A stretch of DNA of 64,000 nucleotides from Corella eumyota. Its lineage: Eukaryota > Chordata > Ascidiacea > Phlebobranchia > Corellidae. This document shows positions 1 through 12,100 of the stretch, one piece after another (position 1 is the stretch's first letter; every line of letters begins with the position of its first letter). The translations under genes were made by a program, and so were the position numbers. The stretch covers positions 5,340,501-5,404,500 of the forward strand of contig OY720097.1 of NCBI GenBank assembly GCA_963082875.1, given 5' to 3'. The notes under the pieces were generated by a model that searched no databases, was not told the origin of the DNA, and saw only the letters and a program-made list of their open reading frames with translations.

Positions 1-3000
1 AATGCTGCGACACTTTGAAGGTAAAACTTATTTAAATATTTGATATGTTTCAGTAAAGAATAATGGTTTTTTAAATGTATATACCTTATATCTGTTTATT
101 TTTTTTTAATCATTGGTAATACAGGATTTATTAATTAATTGTGCAAGGTGAATTTATTTACATACAATTTTAATGAATTTGCTTTTATTTAAACAAATGA
201 TAAAATATGGCACGCAAAAATACATTTACATGTAAATACACTTTTTAAATATTTATTAATCTGATTATAAAAAATTAGGCCTCTGGCAATAAAAATACCA
301 TTAACATTATTTTATTTTTATTAATAGATTTTGTATTTTTATGATTAATCACATAGATATGTTTTTTAAGTTTTACAATGTTCCTGGTATCACAACTAGA
401 AGGGCTTTTAGAACTCTCCGCGGTTCTAACAACAATATTAACTTTGTATCTGAACGACATTATATTAGTTTTAACTTTCAAACTGATGCTGACGTGTTTG
501 GAAGGGGGTTTTCCTTAACATTCCAAGCTGTTGGTAAAGCTTTAGATTTATATTTTGAAATTTAACATGAAATTTAATTTGCTAAAATTTATGTAAGACT
601 ACCTTTTTTGTTAATAGATGAAAGCAATTTGGAGGAAAATACACTTGATATCTCAACAAATTTACGAAAAGGTTGGAAGTTTTACAATTTTATAGATTTT
701 ATTAAAAAAAATGTAAGTTTAGTTTAGCTTTTTTTAGTTAAAAAAAATTAAATAACTATTTTATTGTAGATTCATCAAGCCAAAGAGATGAAGCTCAAGA
801 CAATAATTCTCCCTCAAGTAAATATATTAATAATAAAGTATAGAAAATAAGCTATTAATCTTTGTTTAACACTAAACTCTAGATATGTAAAACTGTATGT
901 AATACTCTTATCAACATGCAATCAACCTACACGTTATAAATACAAGATATACATCACATCATTACATAACGTTACTCTGTTTTAATCAACTTTCAAGATC
1001 AAGAATTATGTGGTCGTTCTGCCATGACGGCATTACCCCGGCGTCGTCTGTCGTTTGTTCAAAATTTTGAACCCGTTAGCCCCAATATGGAGTGCTGGTG
1101 GGTCATCAGCGCACCTTCAGGGTATGACGTGGTCTTAGTCTTTTCTCAAATCACGTTGAGCGAATGTTGCGACACAATATCGGTTAGTTTTTTTGAAAAA
1201 TTTGATTTAATCTTGAAGTAAAAGGAAGTAAATGTAAACTTTTAAAGAATCATGTCGGAAATGTTTTTGTAAAAACATTTTTCTGCGTTCAAGCAATGTA
1301 AAGATATCCATTTTAATATCGATTTCACAACACGTTCAATTTAAATTTAAAAATGCTAGTTTCCTAAATTTTTGTGCGGTCAAATGATTTATTTATTATT
1401 TATTATTAGTCAACCAGATAATAATCTTGCTTGTTTACAGATTTACAATTCCCACCAAAAAGTCGACAACTCTTCGTTGCTTATACGCGAAGTAAGCATG
1501 AACGATAGCATTCCGGTTAGGGTGCACGCCAGTAGTTCGTTTATGAGTGTCAGATTAAGGGTCAAAGATATTGGTGGGGAGAGAGGATTTCGGTCATATG
1601 CAAGAGTTATACGCGGTATAGTCTAACATAAATTTGTTTTTTAACTCATGGTGTTTTAGTGTATTAAGAAAAACATTTACATTTTCTTGATTTTTAAAGA
1701 AGCCTAACGCCTGAACCTAAATATATCACAACTATTTTTATTTTAGTTAAATGATTTTACTTTGAAATTGTAAACTCAACTGAGCTATTTTTATTTCAGT
1801 AGCTGCTTCGCCTGCTTCCAGTGCTACGCCGATAAAGAAAATTGAAGGTATAAATTATTTCCACAAACGCAATAATTTAACCTACTACTCATTCTTTATC
1901 GAATCTAAAATCTTTTTATAATACAAGTAAAATGCACGTTTTAACAAATAAAATTTTGTAGGTCGTAATTGTGGTACACCGCTAATATCAACCACAAGAG
2001 TTCAATTTTTAAACTCTCCTGGTTATCCAGGCTTATATGGAAGCAATCTTAATTGCGAATGGAAAATCACTGCTTCTGTAAAATATGTGGTTCAGTTGAC
2101 GATAGGCGACATTAACACGGAAGAGTGTTGCGACTACCTTGATGTACGTATATCAAAATCACTTTTGTTGTCTTGATGTTTTTTTAATTGCGTGGTTAAA
2201 GGCGTGGTATGGCATTTTGTCACGTTGTTGCGGTGGCATAGATGTGTTGTTTTTAATCCGCGATTGATCTATTTAATTGCAAGGTAAAGTGTAATTTAAA
2301 GTTGGTGTGACATTTTAACCAACACAGATCTAATTATGGTAATGTCATTCTTTTAAATTTTCACCTAAGGCCTTAATTTTTTATAGGATTTCGGGTGACA
2401 TTTCAGTAAGCGCACGGATTTCTTGTAAATACATGTTTACTTGAACACAAACTGATATGTCATTTAAATCACAAACTTATAACAGATTAACAATTTAACA
2501 TTTTTGTAGATATATGAATCGGGAAAGCGGCTTCGTAGGTTTAAGGGCAAGGTTAGTACAAACGAAACATTTATTTCCAAATCACGCGCAGGTTTCGTGG
2601 TTCGATTCCACTCGGACGCAAATGTGAACAGAGTCGGATTTCGAGCCATTTACAGAAGCAGTAAATATATTTTAAATTATTTTTTATGATAAGGTTTTTT
2701 TTACAATTTTAAAAAATATTTTGTTTTTAGTTTTGGCTTCAAAACCAGCGTCATTTTTACATTTACCAGGTATTGTACTTTATTCACATTTCAAAACCAG
2801 GTATTGTACTTTATTCACATTTTCAAAAACAATTTATTTTATTAACCTAAAAATTAAAATTATTATAATTTATCCGTGTTAGTAAACAAATATGTATATT
2901 AAATATATTTAATACGTTCAGTTGAATGTGGAGAAAACATAAAAGCAACACCCGAGATCAATCGTCTGACGTCACCAAATTGGCCGAACTACTACCCAGC

Positions 3001-6000
3001 AAACCTGGACTGTGAGTGGAATTTAAGACCTGCAGACGACAACGCACAAGTCCAGTTTGAACTTCTAGAATCAACAACTGAAACATGTTGTGATTATGTC
3101 GAAGTGATTATATTAATTATGTACTTATTACAAATTACTGTCAAAAGATATAAGTCTTGTAAGGCATAACTAAAATAGTGTTTTTTAGCTAAAAAAAAGT
3201 CACATCGACTATATAGTCAAGTTGAATTTTAAAAAATAAGATTTTTATTATGTTATTGAGTTAATTTTTTTGTAATTTTTGTAACTTTAACAGATATTTG
3301 ATGGCAAATACACGACTAAGGTTGTTGGCACAAGCAAAGAAAAACAAGTCTTTACTTCAAAGAGTGGATTAATCAGGATTCGATTCCATTCTGATTATTC
3401 AATATTTTCCAAAGGTTTTAAGGGGGATTATTACCAAGGTTATTTTCATTACTTTTATTAAAAACAGTTCTATTTTGTTTTAGCAATTTTATAAATTTTT
3501 TGTTTGTTTTTCTTTGCTCTAGTACTAAGTGTTCAAAGAGGTCAGTTTCCACAATGGGATGGAGGTAAAAAATGTTTAAAATTTTAAGTTTGTTTTTAAT
3601 ATACCTTAAGGTTAAAGTTTTTCATATTTTATTGTGTTATTGTATTTAATCTATTCCTGAACGCCAGGCTTCATAGTAAATGGTGCGGTAGTGGTGTATA
3701 GCACAATTCGTCATGTAATCCGGTACCTTAACCGGTTTAGTAATTTAAAATCTACACCATTTTCCACTATTTCACACTTACCAAGCTTTGTTAAATTAAA
3801 TAAATATAACTTACTAAGTATATGCTTAAAGATTGAACTAGTGATTTTGTGCAGACCTAGCAACATGTGGTTCTAAAAAAACTGCTTCAAGTGAACTCCA
3901 ATATTTTTCTTCGCCCAATTTTCCGAGCTTTTACAATCCCAACGAGAATTGCATTTGGTTTTTAAATTCACCTTCTACTGACACTTTCGTTGAGCTGAAC
4001 ATTTTGGAATTTGTAAGCGAGGCATGCTGCGATTATTTAGAGGTAAATATAAATTTTACAAAAATGTTAACATTAAACAATGATACTGAAATGTTAGAGA
4101 TAAATAGTTTTTTTCTATTAAAATTTAAATAAGTTATAAGTTCATCATTGTTTGTTGTATACTTTTAACTAGTTTTTTATTTAAATTTATACCAAACCTT
4201 GTAAGGGTAACGTAGCAATTTAATTGGCATTTAGATATACGAAAATAATCGATTGGTCTCGACATTAGCTGGTAAAACAGAGAGGCCTCGACAGTTCACA
4301 TCTTTCGGGAACTCGTACGCTTTGCTCTTCCACACTGACGGGAGTTCGCAAAGACGAGGATTCAGAGCAAGTTTCAGATCTGGTTAGATTTTCTACATCG
4401 TAGACAAAACCTCCTTTTTTATATGCCTATGCTTAATTTTTGCACTCGTTTTATAAAAACTTGTATTTATAGCGCTTTTTTAATAATTTTGAAATAGTGG
4501 GAATACTTGCTAATTGCTTATAAATGCAAATTGTTTTACGTCATGCAATTGCTTTACAAAAATGTAATAAATCGAAAATTGCATCTTAGAATTTAATAAT
4601 TGTATAAACACAAGTAATTGAGCCTTAAGGCAGACATAAACAAATCTGACATTTATTAAACTACGCAATAAACATTAAGATTTAGTGATAAACTATTTTT
4701 ACATACAGTAAGGTACCGAGGAATTTATCTTGATCCCACAAGAAACTCACGCGATCCTAGAGGTAAAATAATTTGATTCTGACTCACTGGATAATAATTA
4801 GGCTTTTTGCAAAAAAGTTGGTGGTAAATATTGAAAAATTGAAATTTTGCAAAAAATTGTAAATGCTGTAGATTGGTTTTCCCCTTACCTGTATCTAAGT
4901 TTGATTTAAATTTATTATATTATTTTTGTCTATTTTTTAAGAATGTACGTACGATATTGATGTGGAGTATATCCCGGAACGACTTACGTCACCCGGCTGG
5001 CCGGGTATGTATTTAAACTCCTTAAATTGTACCTGGACGATTAAGTCCCCGATTGGAAGCAGGATTCAATGGAATATAACACGATTCACAACTGAAACTC
5101 ATTACGATGTATTGCAGGTAAGCTTTACAAACCGTTGTATATATGTAAGAACCATTAAAGTTTGGTATAGGTTTATAATGTATATGTATTGCATTTTAGA
5201 TTTCAGATGGGCTAACTTACACCAACGATTTTAGCGGAGTTGTAAATTTTACGTCATCCAGAAGTGAAAAAAATGTCCTTTACATTTCGTATAAATCTGA
5301 TGCAAATATAAGAAGGGGTGGCTTTGTCATAGTATTTGTAGCAGGTTGGTAAAAAAAATAAGTTAAAAAACACAAGTTTAAAGAGTGTGTAATTTTATTA
5401 AAATAGACCATTTGTTACTTAAGAGGGTATTCCGACAACAACAACTACCACTACAACGACAACGACTACAACAACAACTACCACAGCAATTACAAGACCT
5501 ACAGCACCTACAACTGCTAAACCTGGTAAAACTAATGTTTCATCAAATGTTTAACACCCAACTAATGTTTAATTAAAAAATAACACTACAAACTTAACAC
5601 AAATACCAATTTCGACAAGAAATATAGAAAATAAAACAAATTTATATATATTTTTTGCAGGACCTACTTGTGGTTCTAAGTTATCTACCTCTAAAGGCGC
5701 TGGTCGTCTTGTGTCTAAAAATTACCCACTAACTTATCCAGATGATCAGAATTGTACTTGGATCATAGAGGCGGCTAAGGGCGAAGTGGTTCAACTTACC
5801 TTTGAGGAAATTGGGATGGAAACTTGCTGCGACTTTATTAAAGTAAATAAAAGTCATGTATTAAATTTAACATAAGTTCATACATTTCTACATCTTTATC
5901 TTTTTATTGATAGTTTTTATTAATTTCATTAATTTGTTCTTTTTGATTATTAGGTTTATGATGGAAGTGACCTTCGTTTAATTTCACAAATCAATGAGCC

Positions 6001-8719
6001 TCGTAGAAGAAGGGAAATGACTTTTACATCTACCACAAATGTTATGAACGTTAGATTCACATCGGATCAATCACAGGGCGGAAAAGGATTTCACGCAACA
6101 TTTACCGCCGTTCCAGGCAAGCCCTAAAAAAAATTTTAACGCTGAATGCCCAATTTAATTTGCATTGAAATAAATATAGTTGTATAAAAAAATAAAAGTT
6201 TGGTTTTTCGTTTTTGAACTTTCATTTAACAAATTTTACTGTTATATTACAAACAGAAACAATGGTAAACAACAACGTTTGCGGATTCACTCGAAAAGTG
6301 AATGAGTCTACAACTATCTTCACTTCACCGAACTATCCAAGAGAATATTCTTCCAATACTGAATGTCACTGGCTTTTTGAAGCTGAGGACCCTAATTATC
6401 AACTAGAAATGGTTATAAACGATGCCCACGTAGAAAAGTGCTGTGACAATGTTGAGGTACATAAGTTCTAGCAATTTTCTCTATAACAAGATTGACTTTT
6501 GTTATCAATTTTTTTGCGTATTGGGAAATCACTGTCTCTTGCATATAAACATTTAAATACTTTGGGTTGGGATGGGCCGGAAAAATGGTAAACTGTTTGT
6601 TTTGTTGATTAGATCAGAGATGGTCGAAACAGATATGCTCCAATTCTCCAAACAATTGAATTTACTGTGCCTGCAATTTCCAAGCTAACATCAACCAACA
6701 AAGCTTTGTACATTATATTTAAATCTGATTCCAGTGAAAATTTCCGAGGTTTCCAAGCATCGATCAAATCAGGTAAATTGTTAGTTTTACTGTAAATATT
6801 AAACATGAGTAATCTAATTTGTGACCAATGGATTTACTTAAAATAGACATCTTATTTACATTGCCATTTATTTGTTTAAATTATTCGTTCTGTGTTTTAG
6901 TTGATACTACAAAGTACGCGGAAAAATGCCACGAATATCTTGTTATGGAATCAGAAGATGTTGTGCTCTATGAAAACAACAAAGAAGTTAATTGCTCAGA
7001 AAAGTCGGTTTGTTTGACAATGTCAGCAGAGGCAAGCTACCAAAATTCCACTTCTAGTATGACAGGTAGATATATATATTTTGTTTAATTTCCAGCACTA
7101 ACACTTTAAAGTTTTGCATTTTTTTGAAAGTAAACATAGGTAAAAAAGTAGAATTGTAATTGTTACAATTTGACTTACTTGTCTCTATCAACTTATTAAA
7201 AGGTTAAATAAGAAACTGGTACGTATTAACTAATTTAAATTAAAAATTGTTGGGTTTTTAATTAAAAATTGTTTTGTTTTTTTTAAATGTAGATCATTTT
7301 AAAGATTAACTTTTTTGTCTAGGGAAAATTTATTATGGTTCTTGCGTTCCGTTGCAAACCTGTGATAACCGAACCTGCCAACCTATCATAAACACACTTA
7401 AAGATCATTCGTACTCTGATGTCGTTGTGACGTCATGTGATACGTCATGTTGCCATACAAATTTTTGTAATCATGATACACAAAATATGTTAGTGCCTGA
7501 AGTCACAACTGCTGCTCCTACGCAAGATAGTCTTGGTAAGAACATTTTTTTGACAAACTTGTACAAACTTTTGTATTTTAAATTTCTTAGCACTGTGTTA
7601 TTTTATAATGTTTTTAAACTTTTATTTTTAGGATGTTTTTTCTACAATCTGGACGTTATGTTTCTTATTGATGGATCCGGGTCGGTCAATACAGCAGAAT
7701 TTTCTTTACAGATCCAATTTCTCGAAAATGTTATAAAAAATATGGATCTTGAAAGGATACATGTTGGAGTTATGCAGTATTCTCATTGGTATCGACAAAG
7801 GTATTATAAATATATTTAAAAAAATGTTAAACCTAACTAATAAGATGATAATTATTTTCTTTATTTTTTGTAACAGGCCAATAACTGCCCAATCTTTACT
7901 ACAAACGCACATTCGAATTGGTCAATTTTCGTCATATGCAACATTAGTGGTAAAACTAAATCTATTTTAAAAAGGTTTTGTTATTAAATATCTTGTTAAT
8001 ACTTAGTATATGTTTTTTTAATTCACATAATATTTGTAGCCACAGTTAAAGAGAATAAGACGTCATGGATATACTTCATTTACCGCACATGCAATCGAGA
8101 AAGCGATCACTTTTGATCTAAGATCATCACCCCGATTTACTGACGAGTGTACAGAAAAGGCGATCGTAGTAGTAACTGATGGCGCGTAAGTACCAGCTTA
8201 TTTTTTGCATAAAATAATTTTTTTTAGCATTGTAAATGATCTTAGGTTTAATATTTTACGGTATAGCAACGATTCAACAACCATTTTATTAATGTTTTTA
8301 TACTGTTTTTGTAGTGTAGGTTAATCCTATTATTATTAATAATTAAGCTATTACTGATATAAATCAGATATATTTATCCTAACTGTCTTAATTTAATAGA
8401 GCATCTGACAACTTATATTTACGGAGTGTTGTGCCTCTTGCTAGCGCTTTTAAAATTACTATGTTTGCTGTTGGAATAGAAAACTATCAGGAATCTGAAC
8501 TCTTGGTAATTATTCTAACATTTTGTATTAAAGTAGTTTTTTAAGGTGTCAAATTGAAATGTTGGAATTATTAATAAATTTAAATTGATAAAAAACTAAA
8601 ATTGATTTTATTTATAGACAATAGCTGGAAGTGATTCGAGAGTTTACACAACAGAAGATTTTATTTCGCTGCAAGATATTGCTCCCACTGTTTATGATGA
8701 TATCGTTGGTTTAATATAA
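1..8719 (+). CDS. Multi-CUB, Ly6/uPAR and von Willebrand A domain protein (5' end outside window)
   Basis: Thirty exons in frame: 1-20, 371-533, 618-671, 770-817, 998-1182, 1441-1615, 1800-1847, 1962-2143, 2510-2660, 2731-2769, 2922-3103, 3294-3438, 3523-3564, 3855-4042, 4235-4382, 4709-4762, 4942-5117, 5200-5344, 5424-5525, 5661-5842, 5954-6116, 6257-6456, 6613-6772, 6901-7065, 7323-7535, 7632-7800, 7877-7949, 8040-8185, 8400-8505, 8618-8719 (1307 residues visible). Eight CUB domains, each with a first half ending near ECCDYL and a second half opening near IYDG, are followed by a ten-cysteine LU domain (ends CCHTNFCN) and a vWA domain with MIDAS residues DGSGS, a central Thr and VVVTDG. Short linkers separate the CUBs; one (5424-5525) is a threonine run likely to be O-glycosylated. 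No membrane segment follows the vWA, so a secreted protein is inferred; the signal peptide would lie upstream. CUB and vWA domains usually bind proteins or carbohydrate. I do not know a named orthologue. Confidence 0.88.
2765..2826 (+). repeat. Two-copy 31-bp tandem repeat carrying a splice donor
   Basis: A 31-bp unit beginning ACCAGGTATTG occurs twice in direct succession, at 2765 and 2796. The first copy contains the donor used by the linker exon 2731-2769, so the duplication creates a second identical donor 31 bp downstream. Using the second would shift the frame, because 31 is not a multiple of three. Confidence 0.8.
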
Positions 8720-8875
8720 AATGTATTTAGTAACTAAAATTTTTATTCGTATTCTTTGTTTCGCTTCTGTACTGTACTTTTATGTTTATCTGGTTCTTTT
8801 ATTTTTGTCAGTGCGTTTATTATGTGGCTTACCTATATGTAATAGTCAGATAATTTGTAACATGTTGTTACATGA

Positions 8876-8881
8876 AATAAA
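8876..8881 (+). other. Polyadenylation signal of the CUB/LU/vWA gene
   Basis: AATAAA lies 157 bp after the stop codon in an AT-rich stretch, and a further AATAAA-like run follows within 20 bp. It is the first good signal after the stop and sits about 310 bp before the RTF1 start codon. Confidence 0.6.
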
Positions 8882-9189
8882 ACTGTAAAAACTGTAATAA
8901 AATATTGATAATTACTTATTTTGTTTTCGAAACACTGTACAATAAATATAAAAACGTCTTTACTAAGTTGAAGGACAGCGTAAGTTACCAACAAAAGAAA
9001 ACTTGGTCGCAAAAAAGAGACATTTATTCTTTCGTAAATAGGTTACAACTTCCACTCAAATTTACTTCTACAGATTTTCCAATAACAGATACTGATGTAA
9101 AGAAAGGTTAAGTGTGTTAGTTTGATCGAAAAGCTTGTTTTTATTTTGTATTTCCCTGTTTAAGGTGTATTTAAATAAGTTCATATACA

Positions 9190-12100
9190 ATGAGTAAACG
9201 TCGTAAGAATAGAGTTGTTTCTGATTCGGACGACAGTGATATCAACACAAACGAAGTAAGTTATTTATTTTTAAAATAAATTTCTTTTTTTAACCTAAGT
9301 GGTTTTATAATAAAAAACACCACTAAAGTCATTTTGTAATTTAAGTGGAATAGCTATTTTATAAAATTGATTGTTGGCTAGCATGAATGTATTAATATTG
9401 TCATGAAGTTTATTAGACTGTTAGGCTAGTAAAATAATAATAATCATGTCGTGGTCACCAAAAATAAACAACCATCAGCGTGGTGTAGTGGTAAGAACAC
9501 TTGCTACACCACCATGAGGTTGTGGGTTTAATCCTCACTGCTCTCATGCTGTAGCGCCCTTGAGTAAGGTGTTATTAATGGTATTACCTCCTGCTGAGCC
9601 AGCACTTAATCAGCAGCACAATTAATGGGCAATTATAATATATATAATATTCCAAACTGCTAAAAGGCAACTCGAGATTGGGTCGGAGTAACTGATGTTA
9701 CTCTATGTTTAGGTTGCACATTCAACCTTTCCACATCATGGATAAAGATATTTACAAAAAAAAAATAACAATTTATACATATGTAGGTAAATATTAAATC
9801 CATTTGTATGACTATTAGCTTTAATTCTGTATGTTTAACTTATAAAACAAACTTACACTAAATTTATTTGCGAAAAATACATTATTTAGATAATTTTTTT
9901 AATGATGTTAAATGTTTTAGGCATCTGTAAAAAGATTTAAAGAAAATGAGAAATCAAAGAAATATCAGACAGCAACAACCACAGCGAGTAATACTTCTGA
10001 CTCTGAAACTTCGGATGATGATGACGATGTAAGTAATACATCTTTTTTATTTTTACTATTACAAGAAGAAATTATTATGATTTTTACTGGCAACACGGTG
10101 TAGTGATCAGAGCATTTGTCTACACCGATGTGGTCCTGGGTTTGATCGCCACTGCCCTTATGCTGTAGTGCTTTCAAGTAAGGCGCTATAAATTGCATCT
10201 TGCATAACCAATTCTTATTCAGCAGCTTATAATTAGCGGGAAATTATAATCAATGTTATCTCAAACTGTCAATAGCAACTCAAGTCTGGGTTGGTATAAC
10301 TGATGTTACTCTATGTTTAGTCGTGAATTCGACCTTCCCACATCGAGGATAAATAAATATTAAAAAAATGTTGATTACTTAAAAAAAGCTGTCATGTTAT
10401 TTATGGTATTGTACAATGACGTTTTAATTTTATGTGTTTTGTTAGTGGACAATGGGTAGTAAGAGCAAAAAGAAGAAACCGATGAAGAAAGGAAAAAGCA
10501 AAAAAGGAAAATCAAAGGAATTAATAAATAATGAATCAGATTTTTCAGACAATGAAGTTAATAAATCAGAACCTGAAGACGGTGACTAAATATTTTTTAA
10601 AATAGTTTAATTTAGTAGATGTAAATAACTAAATCAGAGCATGTATATATTTGTTGTATTGTTTAAACTTTAAAATACTTTTTTATGCCATTATGATTAT
10701 TTGTGTTATATAGATTTTTGCTTGTTCAAAATATCATTTTTCAATGATGGTATTAGTAGACTAAATTATTTGCAAAACTGATTTTTATATTTTAGTGAAC
10801 AGTTTTTTAAATTATTAAATTAGTAGTGAATTTTAAATCAAAATTTATAGAATAGTTTTTTTTTTAATTTTAGGAGAAATATCATCTAGCGCCGGATCAG
10901 GTTTCTCCTCCTCGGATAGTGACTTTGATGAGGAGGCTCTCAGAAAGGAGTTTGATGACGGATATGACTCAGAATTGGTCGGAGACAGGGAGGACAGAGA
11001 AAAATTGGAGAACATGACCGAAAAGGAGAGAGAACAAGAACTTTATAATCGACTTGAAAAAAGAGAAGCACTACAGAAAAGGTGAGATTGTAATTATTGT
11101 ATTAAATAAGGTTATTTTAGTTGCAATAACTACATATATATAAAAGATTATACTACTTACCCTTATATATAGACAGTTACTTTGTTTTGCGTGAACTTAA
11201 AATCAATTTTTTATATTCTTTTTTAATTCTTTTAACGGAGAAATTTTCGAAACCGGCAGCGTGGTGTAGTGGTAAGAACACTTGCTACACCACACATGAG
11301 GTCGTGGGTTCAATCCCCACTGATCTCATGCTGTAGCGCCCTTGAGTAAGGCGCTATAAACGGTATAAACTCCTGCTGAGCCAGCACTAAATCAGCAGCA
11401 TAATTACCGGGCAATTATAGTCTCTATAATATCCCAAACTGCCACAGGCAACTCGAGACTGGGTCGGAGTAACTTATGTTACAGTATGTTTAAGTCGCGC
11501 ATTCGACTTTCCCACATCGAGGATAAAGATATATACAAAAAAAAATAAATAAATACAAAATTGTTTTTCAACAATATATATATATTTTTTTAAATCTTAT
11601 AATTTTATCAGATTTGAAATTGAAAAGAAGTTGCGACTTGCAAAATCACATCATGCAAGAGAAGAGAATAGAAAAAAGAAGAAGAAAGTACAAAAGTAAG
11701 ATTGTTAACCTTCTATTTTGTTATAACTCATAACTAAAGTTTTGGTTTGTTTGTTTATGAATTGAAAATAGTGCGGGCTATTGTTAATAAAGTTAAAACA
11801 ATAACATAGGATGGCAATGTAGATAATCCTATACCAGTATTATTACTATTCTAATATTAATTTTCTACAAAATATTTGTTTTAGAACCTCGTCATATTCT
11901 GGCAAAAATTCCTACGTTCCACCATCAAGGATGGATCGAAGAAGAAAAATGGAGGAAAAAAAAGAAAACAAAACTTTAGAGGATTTGAAAGCCGAGCGTG
12001 AAAGAAAGAAAAATCGAGCAGGTAGATTTTTAAGTTAGTTTTGCCTTATTTTAAGTCATTTTTAAATTTTATTGGATCACTTGTACTTTTCGGTTCTTAG

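Noticed and set aside
8905-9111. 68-codon ORF between the CUB gene and RTF1
   Set aside because: No family resemblance, no in-phase link to RTF1 exon 1, and it sits next to the CUB gene polyadenylation signal.
9476-9550. tRNA gene suggested by A- and B-boxes in the SINE heads
   Set aside because: The heads do not close into a canonical cloverleaf, recur with a conserved non-tRNA body and end in A-rich tails, so they are SINEs.
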